In this document: in pieces, positions 1 to 8,295 of the stretch
Numbering within the stretch: position 1 is the first letter of the stretch
Layout: the number at the start of each line of letters is the position of its first letter
Assembly: GCA_017433725.1 (NCBI GenBank)
Contig: JAFRGQ010000039.1
Location: 1 to 44,435 of the forward strand
Reading direction: 5' to 3'
Source: Lachnospiraceae bacterium
Lineage (GTDB): Bacteria; Bacillota; Clostridia; Lachnospirales; Lachnospiraceae
Length of the DNA: 44,435 bases
Program-made: the position numbers and the translations under genes
Notes under the pieces: generated by a model
What the model was told of the DNA's origin: nothing
The model's database searches: none
What the model saw: the letters and a program-made list of their open reading frames with translations, nothing else

Positions 1-432
1 ATATCGATCTTCAGTATGTCCGGACAGACCTCTCCTTCGTCCAACGGGTTCTCCTATCGGGTAACAGAAAAAATTGTTCATGTTATAGAAATTGTGCGTG
101 ACGGGGACGAGGCAGACGCCGAATATCTAACAAACAAGCTTCACCCCTACGTCCGCAAGGCAGCCCATATGAATGAGTACGCCGTACTATATACTCTGCT
201 GCTCCTGTCCTTCTGCGCATCGACAATCGTGACAAGAGCCATGTTCTACAGCATCCTCGTATCATTAATATATGCATGCACGGACGAGTTCCACCAGACG
301 TTCGTGTCCCTGCGGACGGGCAGCATTCTGGATGTATGTGTTGATATGACGGGTGTACTGGCGGCGGTCGCTATATCGCTCTTCGTGTATTCAGCGTGGC
401 AGTTACATGTGGCAAAGCGTAACGGGGAGTGA
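1..432 (+). CDS. VanZ-family membrane protein, 5' end outside window
   Basis: The reading frame is open to the left window edge, so the first in-frame ATG (base 16) is probably internal. The residues just before and after it read FSMSGQTSPSSNGFS, which matches the early loop of VanZ-like proteins. A central segment with RKAAHMNEYAVLYTLLLLSF, then DEFHQTFVSLRTGSILDVCVD, carries the family hallmarks (conserved H and E, then D-E-x-H-Q and D-x-x-x-D). Two or three membrane segments follow. VanZ-like proteins are named after the teicoplanin-resistance factor, but most have no assigned biochemical activity. It runs opposite to the long glycan/lasso operon, which contains a second, unrelated-looking VanZ copy. 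Confidence 0.8.
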   Translation: MSIFSMSGQTSPSSNGFSYRVTEKIVHVIEIVRDGDEADAEYLTNKLHPYVRKAAHMNEYAVLYTLLLLSFCASTIVTRAMFYSILVSLIYACTDEFHQTFVSLRTGSILDVCVDMTGVLAAVAISLFVYSAWQLHVAKRNGE

Positions 433-457
433 GAATGCTAAAATGAGTGAGACGCAC

Positions 458-486
458 TTGCAGTATTTGATGCTAATTCTTATAAT
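458..486 (+). promoter_or_regulatory. Candidate sigma-A-type promoter of the acidic repeat gene
   Basis: TTGCAG at 458-463, a 17-nt spacer, and a perfect TATAAT at 481-486. This would give a leader of about 155 nt before the start codon at 649, and that leader contains direct repeat copy A (520-566). Confidence 0.6.
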
Positions 487-519
487 GAATTTATAATACT
501 TCCACTCCATACTTCAATT

Positions 520-566
520 CAGTCGAATCATAAGTACCGACGATGCATTTTTTAATGATGAAACTG
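520..566 (+). repeat. Direct repeat copy A in the leader of the acidic gene
   Basis: It starts with cagtcgaatca (520-530) and continues with ccgacgatgcat (537-548) and an aatgatgaaactg end. Both blocks recur downstream of the gene, at 1308-1318 and 1549-1577, but there they are separated by about 230 nt instead of 6 nt. The similarity also extends a little upstream of 520 (acttcc...). Confidence 0.6.
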
Positions 567-648
567 TCAGGATTTATTGCGGAAAATGAAGATTAGATTC
601 CGATCGAACAACACTCTGCCCCTGCACGGCCTGAGAGGAGGTTTCAAA

Positions 649-1137
649 ATGGATGATGAAAAAAAGGTTTATTCTTTCAGCAGCGAAGAGCTTCAGGAAG
701 CGGAGGAGCTGAATGCCCGCGCGAACACGAGAATGACGGAAGAATACAAACAGTTCCTCGAGGAACACTTCGGCGGTGAGGGCGAGCTCTACAATGAGCA
801 CCCCGATCGGAACAACTCCTGCGCTGATCAGGTATTCTCTGGTGAATACGTCGATCGTGGCGGCGTTAATGAGGAGCTCTGCGATGAGTGCGTCGATCGG
901 GGCGACGGTGATGTGGAGTTCTGCGATGAGTTCGTCGATCGGGGCGACGGTAATGAGGAGCCCTGCGATGAGCACACTGATGAGAGTGAATCCGGCGAAT
1001 ACTCCGAGGATGGTTTTACAAGATCCTTCAGCGACGAATATGTGAGCAACCGCTACGAGCCGCCTACATCCGGCAGTTTCGTGATGGACGGTGACTCGGA
1101 AGACGGATATAACAGCGTGGATTCTGACTTTGAGTGA
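649..1137 (+). CDS. Small highly acidic protein with three 14-residue Cys-containing repeats
   Basis: I do not recognise this protein. The start at 649 is chosen because a good AGAGGAGG Shine-Dalgarno lies a few bases upstream; an in-frame ATG at 577 has none. The product is 162 residues. The N-terminal 45 residues look like a charged helix (SSEELQEAEELNARANTRMTE). Residues about 67-108 are three tandem repeats of the type (Y/C/F)VDRGxxNEExCDE, encoded by exact 42-bp units, each with one Cys. The C-terminal third is acidic and rich in Ser, Tyr and Asp. There is no signal peptide or membrane segment. It is probably cytoplasmic. A promoter (458-486) and a hairpin (1228-1260) bracket it as a monocistronic unit. 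Confidence 0.6.
   Translation: MDDEKKVYSFSSEELQEAEELNARANTRMTEEYKQFLEEHFGGEGELYNEHPDRNNSCADQVFSGEYVDRGGVNEELCDECVDRGDGDVEFCDEFVDRGDGNEEPCDEHTDESESGEYSEDGFTRSFSDEYVSNRYEPPTSGSFVMDGDSEDGYNSVDSDFE
847..972 (+). repeat. Three tandem 42-bp coding repeats
   Basis: Units at 847-888, 889-930 and 931-972 each contain a gtcgatcg core near the start and end in tgcgatgag. The period is a multiple of three, so copy-number change keeps the frame. Units 2 and 3 are most alike (tcgtcgatcggggcgacgg versus gcgtcgatcggggcgacgg). Confidence 0.85.
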
Positions 1138-1227
1138 TAACTCAGACTCCTCACTCAACAACCTTTTAATGACAGGATTGACGGAATCTTTCTTGTGGAA
1201 GTCTGCACAAAATACAGCATGAAAATA

Positions 1228-1260
1228 GGAGCTGCTTCGCACCACCATGCGAGCAGCTCC
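1228..1260 (+). terminator. Hairpin after the acidic repeat gene, probable terminator
   Basis: Arms ggagctgc plus tcgca (one bulged t) pair with tgcga plus gcagctcc around a ccacca loop. A short T run begins about 8 nt after the stem (atttttccc). It lies 90 nt beyond the stop of the acidic gene. The T run is not directly attached, so the terminator call is moderate. Confidence 0.5.
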
Positions 1261-1307
1261 CTTCACATTTTTCCCAAACTCAAACTTCCCACTTTGTTTC
1301 TAAAGTA

Positions 1308-1577
1308 CAGTCGAATCAGTAAAAATGCAATCGGAGCGGCGTCGTCGAGCGGCCGGTACGTTAGCAGCTATAATTATCCTTCATCCATGAAGGATAATTT
1401 GCTCAGCATGGAAAAATCCATGCTGAGCTGCCGCTGAAAGCGGCTGCTGCTTATGAGCAAGTAGCGAAGCGGATTGCGAATTACCCCTTACAGCTTTAGC
1501 GATGAATTTTTATTAGTACCGCTGCCAGCGAGACCGAGCGGAAGCGTCCCGACGATGCATTTTAAATGATGAGACTG
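1308..1577. repeat. Split second copy of the direct repeat with hairpin-rich interior
   Basis: This accounts for most of the 464-nt gap between the acidic gene and the yfhO-like gene. The left block, cagtcgaatca (1308-1318), and the right block, ccgacgatgcat through gagactg (1549-1577), match copy A. Between them are three adjacent inverted repeats. The first is 1372-1399 (13-nt arms, aattatccttcat). The second is 1401-1428 (12-nt arms, gctcagcatgga). The third is 1430-1444 (gccgct/agcggc). I found no convincing ORF here on either strand. Confidence 0.55.
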
Positions 1578-1601
1578 CTAATTACCCCCATGTGGGAAGT
1601 T

Positions 1602-3965
1602 TTAGTTACCTTCCTTTCTTTTCTTTCCCCCCAAAACCAGCGGCCCCACAAACACATAAATCAGTATCAAAACCGCCCCGGCCGCCGTCAGCATACACCC
1701 CTGCGCAAGCCCCGGCACTGTGTAGAAGAAACAGATCCGGTTCTCACCCTCACTGACCGGGACCGCCATGAACCCGTTAATGTCGATAATCTCCACAGGT
1801 GCATCATTCACCGTCGCGCTCCACCCGGAATCGTTCGGAATCGAGAAGAAAGCGTATTTGTCTGCATCTGCATCAATTGTGCATTCATACGTGGATGTCG
1901 TCTCGGACACATCCCTCGCACACTCGTTCAAATGCGCACTGCTGATCGCGTTCAGGTACTCCTCCGTCGCATACCCATCCGTAAACGAATCGTAGGGGCG
2001 AAGGACCTGAGACACCTCATCCTCCATCTCATCCGGAATAATCAGCGTCTTTAGCATCAGGATCGCCCTGTCATCCGAATATGTCGTCGCAAAGTCTGAC
2101 GCAGTCATATATGTATCGTATGTAAAACCGATCGGCGGAATACTGTTATTCTCATAAACATAATAAGAGCGATATTTCCCATTCTCCGTCTGAATCGGAT
2201 CCTGCTCTTCCCTCGCTTCCGTCGTGATATCATATTTCGCCGAAATAAGATTGTAAAGTCCCAGCGGTGCTTCCGGACTCTTCACATCGCGCTCAAGCCC
2301 GAGCGATTCATAGAACCGGAAGATAGATCCGGATACCGTGCTGCAGAAATTCGCACTCGCCTTGTGATTATGGCACAGCGTTTCAATGTTATCCCTGCTG
2401 CTGTAGCGGTATTCCGGGCCCTCGTAATCGAGCCGTGCGCTGGTTACGATCTTATCGTGCACCTGATCCGCGTTCAGGCCGTGCGCCTGCTGGTACAGGT
2501 ATATCGTCAGAGTCGTCGTAAAAATCGCACATAAATAAATCGTAAAGAGCAGAACAGTCCTCTGATACTTCTTCAGATAACAGAGCGTGAACCAGGTCAT
2601 GAAAGTTCCCAATAGCGAGACGATACTCCAGATGATAAATATATCCATCCGATAGATCTTGCTCGGCTCACTGTCGTTCCATTTGACTAACACGAGGAAC
2701 AGAATAAATGCTATCGTTACCCCGCCCCAGATAACCGTCCCTGCGGTGATCTGCCTTTTCACGCTCCTGAAAGGATTCACTTTTCTTCTCGCCGTATTCT
2801 CCGCCTGCCATCTCTCCAGGATCATAACGGACGCGAGCACCATCATCAGAGCTGCCATGTAATACCATCGGCAGTAGACTCCGGCGAGCAGTGAAAACGA
2901 TGCGTTCAGGATCGGAACGACTGCGAAGACCAGACAGAATGTCAGCATTCTCGTCAGCCAGTGACGCGGTCTCATTCTCACGAATGCGATAACGAGCACC
3001 AGCCCGACAACCGGCAGATACGCGTTACAGGATGAAAAATTACTCTTAATGACTGCGCACTGGTGCGACATCACCTCACCGGGGAACACAAGTCCTTTCA
3101 GGATATACAGATACCGCTCCGCCGTGTACACAAGCGATGTCGAACCTGTATAATCCACATCGACTCTCGGATTCTGTATCGTGAATAAGAAGGCCGGCAG
3201 CAACAGGAAACATCCGAGCATACAGCCGAGAGCGCCTTCAATCAAAATCTGAGGCAGTCTTCTGATATGAGTCTTAAAATTGAACCCGGGGATGAGATAT
3301 CTGAGGACATAATAGGCCGCCAGGAAGATGATCTCTCCGACCAGGAAAAAGTAGTTCACAAGTGCGTTGATCGTGACCGCAAAAATGAACGGTCCACGCT
3401 TCTTTTCAAGCATAAGACTGTCGAACGTGAGCATGAGCAGCGGAAAAAGAGCAACGACATCGTGGAAATGATAGAACAGCAGATCCTCCGCCATATATCC
3501 GCAGAACGCGTAGAGCATTGAGCCGATCAGTGCATTCTTTTTGTCACGGGTATACCGCTGCAGATACGCGTACGAGGTAAGCCCGGCAACCGCATATTTC
3601 AGCATGTAGATCCATCCGACGACATACATGAACATGCGGGACGGGAACAGCAGGGAGAGCCAGAATGACGGATTGCCCAGAATATAGAATGTCATACCGC
3701 CGATAAAGTTCGACCCCAGATCGAGTGACCAGTCATAGATAATATTCCCGGATTTGATGGCATCGTTGGCAGCCATTGCAAATGTGATCTGCTGCGCATT
3801 GAAATCTCCTGCGAGTGAAAACAAGCCGCCCTGCGTGATGATCGTCCATGCAAAAGAAAAGAAACCGGCAATAAAATTCAGCACAAAAGCTGCCATGTAG
3901 TAGTTTTTCAGTTCCAAATAGAGTTTCTTATTATGTTTCAATATCTGCTCCTTTGCGGAAAGCAT
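1602..3965 (-). CDS. YfhO-family multipass membrane protein
   Basis: A 787-residue polytopic protein. Residues about 25-49 are the first membrane segment, followed by an extracytoplasmic loop with LAGDFNAQQITFAMAAND. This is the arrangement of YfhO/GT-C-like proteins, in which an acidic loop after the first helix is catalytic. A dozen or so membrane helices follow, then a soluble domain (about residues 500-740), and a last helix near residues 755-775 before a basic tail (GGKKRKEGN). In Bacillus and Listeria, YfhO works with undecaprenyl-phosphate sugar donors to glycosylate teichoic acids. It is the last gene of the glycan/lasso operon, 10 nt after the cyclase gene. Start: the first ATG has only a weak AGG upstream. 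A TTG at codon 9 preceded by AAGGAG is an alternative. Confidence 0.85.
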   Translation of the reverse strand: MLSAKEQILKHNKKLYLELKNYYMAAFVLNFIAGFFSFAWTIITQGGLFSLAGDFNAQQITFAMAANDAIKSGNIIYDWSLDLGSNFIGGMTFYILGNPSFWLSLLFPSRMFMYVVGWIYMLKYAVAGLTSYAYLQRYTRDKKNALIGSMLYAFCGYMAEDLLFYHFHDVVALFPLLMLTFDSLMLEKKRGPFIFAVTINALVNYFFLVGEIIFLAAYYVLRYLIPGFNFKTHIRRLPQILIEGALGCMLGCFLLLPAFLFTIQNPRVDVDYTGSTSLVYTAERYLYILKGLVFPGEVMSHQCAVIKSNFSSCNAYLPVVGLVLVIAFVRMRPRHWLTRMLTFCLVFAVVPILNASFSLLAGVYCRWYYMAALMMVLASVMILERWQAENTARRKVNPFRSVKRQITAGTVIWGGVTIAFILFLVLVKWNDSEPSKIYRMDIFIIWSIVSLLGTFMTWFTLCYLKKYQRTVLLFTIYLCAIFTTTLTIYLYQQAHGLNADQVHDKIVTSARLDYEGPEYRYSSRDNIETLCHNHKASANFCSTVSGSIFRFYESLGLERDVKSPEAPLGLYNLISAKYDITTEAREEQDPIQTENGKYRSYYVYENNSIPPIGFTYDTYMTASDFATTYSDDRAILMLKTLIIPDEMEDEVSQVLRPYDSFTDGYATEEYLNAISSAHLNECARDVSETTSTYECTIDADADKYAFFSIPNDSGWSATVNDAPVEIIDINGFMAVPVSEGENRICFFYTVPGLAQGCMLTAAGAVLILIYVFVGPLVLGGKKRKEGN

Positions 3966-3975
3966 CTTCCGTGTA

Positions 3976-5880
3976 TTACCTGCTCTCTTCCAGAAGAAGC
4001 TGCATCTTATATAGTGTTTTTATTATAGATCGCAGAGCATTTCTCTCCACAGCATTATCAGCGTGCAGCAGATGAGATTCCAGCTCATTGAAGTCAATAT
4101 AATCAGCAAACAGATCATGGTCGAGTCTTTCCAAAACAGTTCTGTCCACCCGGCTCTGTGTCACCTCGGTTACCTCATAATAGAAATCCATGCGTCCGGT
4201 GTCGAGTTTTTCAACATTGGATTCCCCGCTGAATTTCGTCAGATAATCGGGCACGATATCCTTCAGCGCCTTCTGCGGCAGGAGCCGCCTTGTGCCGTCT
4301 CTCATATAAAGGCGGCGCGGAACGCCCAGAGCATAGTCAATGAGCAAAGGATCGAGCATCGGAAACATGTAGACCATTCCCGCATCGGCGCCCGCAGATG
4401 CGGCAATCGACGTTCTTGACTCCATTCCTCCCGTGAGCAGGTTTTCTACAGGATCCCACCCGAAGTAGTTATACTTTTTCTCCCGTACTCTGTGTATCCG
4501 CTCTGCATACTCTTCATTTGTGATGTTGAACTTCCATCCGTTCACTGCACGGCCGTCCCATGGAGCATGACTGTCGCGGACTGCCCTAAGAGCCCTCCTT
4601 ATGAATCCGAGATATTTCTTAGGGTTCATGCCGGCTGCATGAAAAGCTTCATGTAAAAATGCAAGATATTCCCCTGATTCCAAAAGGCCCGCGGGACCGA
4701 ACCGCATCGTAACAGCTTCATCTCCGCCCCAGCCGGAAAATACAGTCCTTATTCCTTTCCCTGCCAGAGCCTTCATTGTGTACATGATAATGTCGGAGTC
4801 GAACTCGCAGATATCTTTTCTCTGTAAATTTTTGAGATATATCTCCTGATTCTCCGCATCGCCGCGCGGTCTGTAGACGCAGGGATTTCCCTTATCCGCA
4901 CAGAACTTCCGGATCACTTCCCGCTCGTCGCGGATCACCTCATCCCTCTGCTCACGAATCGGGTATTCCTCCTCGGAAGGCGACCAGGTAGCAAGCAGAG
5001 GCAGTTTCATACCGGATTCCTGTGCATACTCATCGAGCAGGGATACAATGATTCCCGAGTCAAGTCCGCCGGAGAATTCGGCACCGATCGCCTCTCCGCC
5101 TACAGCTTCCGCCCGATTCCTCACCGCATCCCGGATCAGTTTCGCATATATTTTCTCATACTGAACATCCCACTTGCCCTTAGGCACTTTCCGCTTGCCG
5201 GGCGTCCAGAATTTTTCAGATGTAATGATGTTCCCTTTCGACGTCATGCGGGTGACTGCACCGGCCTCGGATTTGCGGATATTTGCAAAAAGCGTCTCCG
5301 TCCTGCTCGCTACAATTCCCATCGTCAGATACTCATAGAGCCTCTCCTCATTGATCGAGATCTGATTCTCCGGAAGATGAAAGAAAGGCCTGTAATCCGT
5401 ACTAATCGTCATATAATGCTCTGATTGCATGATGTAGAGAGGCCTTATGCCCATGTGATCCCGTATGAGAGTGATCCGGCCATTTTCCTTATCTATGAGT
5501 ACTGCGGCAAAATCTCCGCTCAGACTACGAAGTCCGGGAAGCCCTTCCCTCTCATATGTTCTGACAAGCAGCTCTCCGTCACTCAGCATTTCCTGCCCCG
5601 GAAAGCTTTTCCTGTTATAGATCATCGCATCACAGACAGCAATGTGCAAATCGGTGTCGACAACACACTCTGTCAGGGGGACACCCACGTGAGCGTTATT
5701 CTGGATACTTCCCATGACGATTGTAGAGTCCCCTCTCTCGAAACTCGTCTCCCCCTCACAAGGCCCCGAGGCTCCTCCGAGACCGTATGGCATAAGTCCG
5801 TCGTGCAGGATCCTACTCTGAGACAGGATTGTTTGAAAATCCGAATGTGTGTCATGAATCATCGCATAGATAGCACTCAT
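3976..5880 (-). CDS. Asparagine synthetase-like lasso peptide macrolactam synthetase (C protein)
   Basis: A 634-residue protein of the AsnB fold. The N-terminal Ntn-hydrolase-like domain starts MSAIYAMIHD and lacks the Cys2 nucleophile of true glutamine-dependent asparagine synthetases, as usual in lasso C proteins. The synthetase domain has the ATP-pyrophosphatase loop SGGLDS at residues 270-275 and FSGWGGDEA further on. Lasso C enzymes adenylate an Asp/Glu side chain of the core peptide and close the N-terminal macrolactam ring. The start at 5880 overlaps the VanZ stop by ATGA and has GGAGG upstream; a longer frame to 5952 lies inside vanZ and is rejected. Its place in an operon with B1, B2, kinase and exporter genes supports the lasso role over ordinary asparagine synthesis. 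Confidence 0.85.
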   Translation of the reverse strand: MSAIYAMIHDTHSDFQTILSQSRILHDGLMPYGLGGASGPCEGETSFERGDSTIVMGSIQNNAHVGVPLTECVVDTDLHIAVCDAMIYNRKSFPGQEMLSDGELLVRTYEREGLPGLRSLSGDFAAVLIDKENGRITLIRDHMGIRPLYIMQSEHYMTISTDYRPFFHLPENQISINEERLYEYLTMGIVASRTETLFANIRKSEAGAVTRMTSKGNIITSEKFWTPGKRKVPKGKWDVQYEKIYAKLIRDAVRNRAEAVGGEAIGAEFSGGLDSGIIVSLLDEYAQESGMKLPLLATWSPSEEEYPIREQRDEVIRDEREVIRKFCADKGNPCVYRPRGDAENQEIYLKNLQRKDICEFDSDIIMYTMKALAGKGIRTVFSGWGGDEAVTMRFGPAGLLESGEYLAFLHEAFHAAGMNPKKYLGFIRRALRAVRDSHAPWDGRAVNGWKFNITNEEYAERIHRVREKKYNYFGWDPVENLLTGGMESRTSIAASAGADAGMVYMFPMLDPLLIDYALGVPRRLYMRDGTRRLLPQKALKDIVPDYLTKFSGESNVEKLDTGRMDFYYEVTEVTQSRVDRTVLERLDHDLFADYIDFNELESHLLHADNAVERNALRSIIKTLYKMQLLLEESR

Positions 5881-6686
5881 ATAGTTCCTCCGCGAATCTT
5901 TTCCGAATGCCTGCAGATGTAATAATTCCTCACATACAGGGTCAGGAAACACTGCAGCAGAAATCCTGTCAGATAATAAAGTATCGGGGCAGAAAAACGA
6001 TAGGCAGTGAAATACTGAACCAGATACTTCGAAAGTACACTCAGCATATTGGCCAGCATGATGACAGCCGCTGCCTTCACGCCTCTGCTGCCGCGCAGAT
6101 CACCGTACATGTCGAACCGTCTGAAAATGAAATAAGATATGACAGCATGGGCAGGTATGTAGAGAACATATGTCTTGGTAAGCACAGCGGGTACCCTGCC
6201 GAAAGAAAAGCTTCCTGACTGTCTGAATTCCAAAATGACCATTGCCGCACCATACACGATTGTGACCGCCATGGCATCAAAGATCTCAAGTGGCCCATAG
6301 AAACAGAGGATGCCTATCGCTCCGCCCAGGGTATTATTAAAGACGTCGTCAAATTCACACATTCCTCTGCCGGTAATAAGCTGAACGAGTTCAATCGTTG
6401 TCGAATAGCATGCAATGAGCAGAACGATTTTCCACTTTTTTGTGTCCCTGAATGCGGCGGCTCCGAAATATCCCATCGGGATGCAGAGCAGAATATTGAT
6501 AATCAGGAACTGAAATGTGGCCAGTCCTCCGGCAAGGGAATACCGAAGCTCCCAGAAAGGCATCAGATTCCATCTTCTGGGACCGACTGTTCTTGTAAAA
6601 ATCGTATATGTTGCGAAAAACAGCAGATAGAGAACAAAAAGCACTCTTGCCTGCCATTTTCCGATCTCTTTACGTGAATCTTTCAT
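5877..6686 (-). CDS. VanZ-family membrane protein in the lasso/glycan operon
   Basis: A 269-residue membrane protein with about six or seven predicted helices. VanZ hallmarks include RRWNLMPFWELRYSL after the first helix, NILLCIPMGYFG, and ELVQLITGRGMCEFDDVFNNTLGGAIG. The last segment (E-x-x-Q, then D-D-x-x-N-N-x-x-G) is the strongest match. The C-terminal half has extra helices beyond the minimal VanZ core. It sits between the nucleotidyltransferase gene (32-nt gap, no strong RBS) and the cyclase gene (4-nt overlap), so it is probably translated with them. VanZ genes recur in Firmicutes cell-envelope and RiPP clusters without a defined activity. Confidence 0.85.
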   Translation of the reverse strand: MKDSRKEIGKWQARVLFVLYLLFFATYTIFTRTVGPRRWNLMPFWELRYSLAGGLATFQFLIINILLCIPMGYFGAAAFRDTKKWKIVLLIACYSTTIELVQLITGRGMCEFDDVFNNTLGGAIGILCFYGPLEIFDAMAVTIVYGAAMVILEFRQSGSFSFGRVPAVLTKTYVLYIPAHAVISYFIFRRFDMYGDLRGSRGVKAAAVIMLANMLSVLSKYLVQYFTAYRFSAPILYYLTGFLLQCFLTLYVRNYYICRHSEKIRGGTI

Positions 6687-6718
6687 GTATTACAAAATCT
6701 TTCATTTGTCCGGAAAAG

Positions 6719-7864
6719 CTATTTCTCCGGAAAAACCTTTCCTTTAAGAACCCTGTACAGCTTGTAAGGACCTCTCACTACATAATAGAGGAAAAAGAAG
6801 CGGTCACTGAAATGGAACGTCTCAAAATCTTTTTCCGATGGATCAATTCTTCGTGTTTTCTCTTTATCGGTAAGCAGGCCTCTGCGTTCGAGCTCACTGT
6901 CAAGGAACGAGCGATAAGCAATGAAAACATCATCTTTCTGTCCGTTCGATTTTGTGAGGACACCGACCATCTCCTCAGTAAGACGGCTCACAGATGCTGC
7001 TTCCTCATCATCCGCAGACACCAGGTACACCATCGCATAAGATGCCCGAAGCGCCCAGTCAAGTCCCATCTTCGCGGCCAGCTCCATGGCTGCCTTCCTG
7101 TCTACACTTGCGTGTCTTGCCAGGGTATCAAAATCCGTCAGCCACTTCATCCACATATAGCCATGATGGACGCCGTGATAAGCAAGGTAGACGAGCCACG
7201 CTTCCGGAGTATAGGTCGGCAGCTCCTGACCGAAGAATGAGATCGTAGAGTCCGCATTATCACATGTCAGAATCTCTGCGGCCTTGATGTCAGCCACTCT
7301 CCAGTGCAGTTCCAGCTTAATTCCATCCTTCGACTCAAAGTCATAGTCGTGGAATTTGCTCTCGTAGACCTCCATCTGCTTTGCGGTCGCAACATACTCC
7401 TTGTTGGACGTGTAGCCCTGCTCCGCGAGAATCTCCCTCGCCCTGTCAAAATCTTCGCGGCGAATCAGCAGATCAATATCCGTCGCATATCGGTACGTCG
7501 GATCATCGTAAAGCATTTTCGACAGAAGGACGCCTTTCAGAGGCACCGTTCTGACGCCTCTGTCCGTGAAGACCCGATAAAGCCTGACAAGCTCGCCCGT
7601 CTGCTTCATAGAATCAAAGCGGTTCCTGTTCGCTGCCACATACATGGCCTTAACGGCTTCGTTTTCACCTGCCTCCGGAAAATGATCCTTAAGATTTTTT
7701 GCAAAAAGACTGTAGACCTGATGGACATAAGCGATTCTGACAGCCTCATCCAGATCAAGGCCGGATTTAAAAATTTCCTGCGCCTTCTTCAGATACTTCT
7801 TCGGCATCGGAAGAATCGAACATAAATAGACAAATCTCTGTTCTCTCGAAATATCCATACTCAT
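6719..7864 (-). CDS. Nucleotidyltransferase-fold protein (lasso-associated type)
   Basis: A 381-residue protein of the family annotated 'nucleotidyltransferase family protein' (NTP_transf_5 type). The central motif LKGVLLSKMLYDD followed by RYATDIDLLI (residues about 109-134) supplies the D-x-D metal-binding pair of the Pol-beta nucleotidyltransferase fold. A helical C-terminal half follows. Members are recurrent partners of lasso peptide clusters in Firmicutes and proteobacteria; their substrate is not established. The ATG overlaps the B2 stop codon by 4 nt, showing translational coupling. What it transfers (nucleotide, or another group onto peptide or glycan) cannot be read from the sequence. 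Confidence 0.8.
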   Translation of the reverse strand: MSMDISREQRFVYLCSILPMPKKYLKKAQEIFKSGLDLDEAVRIAYVHQVYSLFAKNLKDHFPEAGENEAVKAMYVAANRNRFDSMKQTGELVRLYRVFTDRGVRTVPLKGVLLSKMLYDDPTYRYATDIDLLIRREDFDRAREILAEQGYTSNKEYVATAKQMEVYESKFHDYDFESKDGIKLELHWRVADIKAAEILTCDNADSTISFFGQELPTYTPEAWLVYLAYHGVHHGYMWMKWLTDFDTLARHASVDRKAAMELAAKMGLDWALRASYAMVYLVSADDEEAASVSRLTEEMVGVLTKSNGQKDDVFIAYRSFLDSELERRGLLTDKEKTRRIDPSEKDFETFHFSDRFFFLYYVVRGPYKLYRVLKGKVFPEK

Positions 7865-8292
7865 GCAAATGTAGCGGTGACCGTGAACCGCTCTCTCCCC
7901 TCCTCACCTGTAACAATGATGTCTCCGACCCTCGTCCATGCGTGAGCCTTCATACCGCCGTCTTCCTTTTTCGCGACGCCCATATAGACTGTCGACGGGA
8001 TATCCCCAAGGATTCTTTTTGCGGTGAACGCGCATACGAGGCATTCATTTGAAAAATGCAGTTTCGGAACGACCGCTCTGATCGCTCTTCGTATCTGCAA
8101 AATGTATTCCCTCTGCCCGTCCGGGACAGGTTCTTCGGACGTCACCCTCCCCGCACTGCCGAGCCTGCCCGCTATCGCGGAGAATTTCCGAAATCGAATG
8201 AGCAGCTTATAATACACTGCAAGCAGAAGAACCCGCACGCATAATTTTTTCAGTGCGGGCGGGTAAATTATAAACTTCAACATACTCTTCAT
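7861..8292 (-). CDS. Lasso peptide B2 leader peptidase (transglutaminase-like)
   Basis: A 143-residue protein matching the B2 half of split lasso B proteins. The papain/transglutaminase-like catalytic triad is visible as Cys84 in NECLVCAFTAKRILG, His118 in KAHAWTRVGD, and Asp124. The N-terminal 50 residues are basic and hydrophobic (LKKLCVRVLLLAVYYKLLIRF), as in other B2 proteins. B2 removes the leader peptide after the leader is delivered by the B1 recognition protein. B1 is encoded 3 nt upstream. The stop overlaps the next start (ATGA). Length and residues are normal, so nothing suggests a decayed gene. Confidence 0.88.
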   Translation of the reverse strand: MKSMLKFIIYPPALKKLCVRVLLLAVYYKLLIRFRKFSAIAGRLGSAGRVTSEEPVPDGQREYILQIRRAIRAVVPKLHFSNECLVCAFTAKRILGDIPSTVYMGVAKKEDGGMKAHAWTRVGDIIVTGEEGRERFTVTATFA

Positions 8293-8295
8293 ATC

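Noticed and set aside
574-1266. Long minus-strand ORF (230 codons) opposite the acidic repeat gene
   Set aside because: Its repetitive hydrophobic product (…ITVAPIDALIAELL…) is the mirror of the 42-bp repeats on the plus strand; no RBS and it spans the plus-strand terminator. The plus-strand gene has promoter, RBS and terminator.
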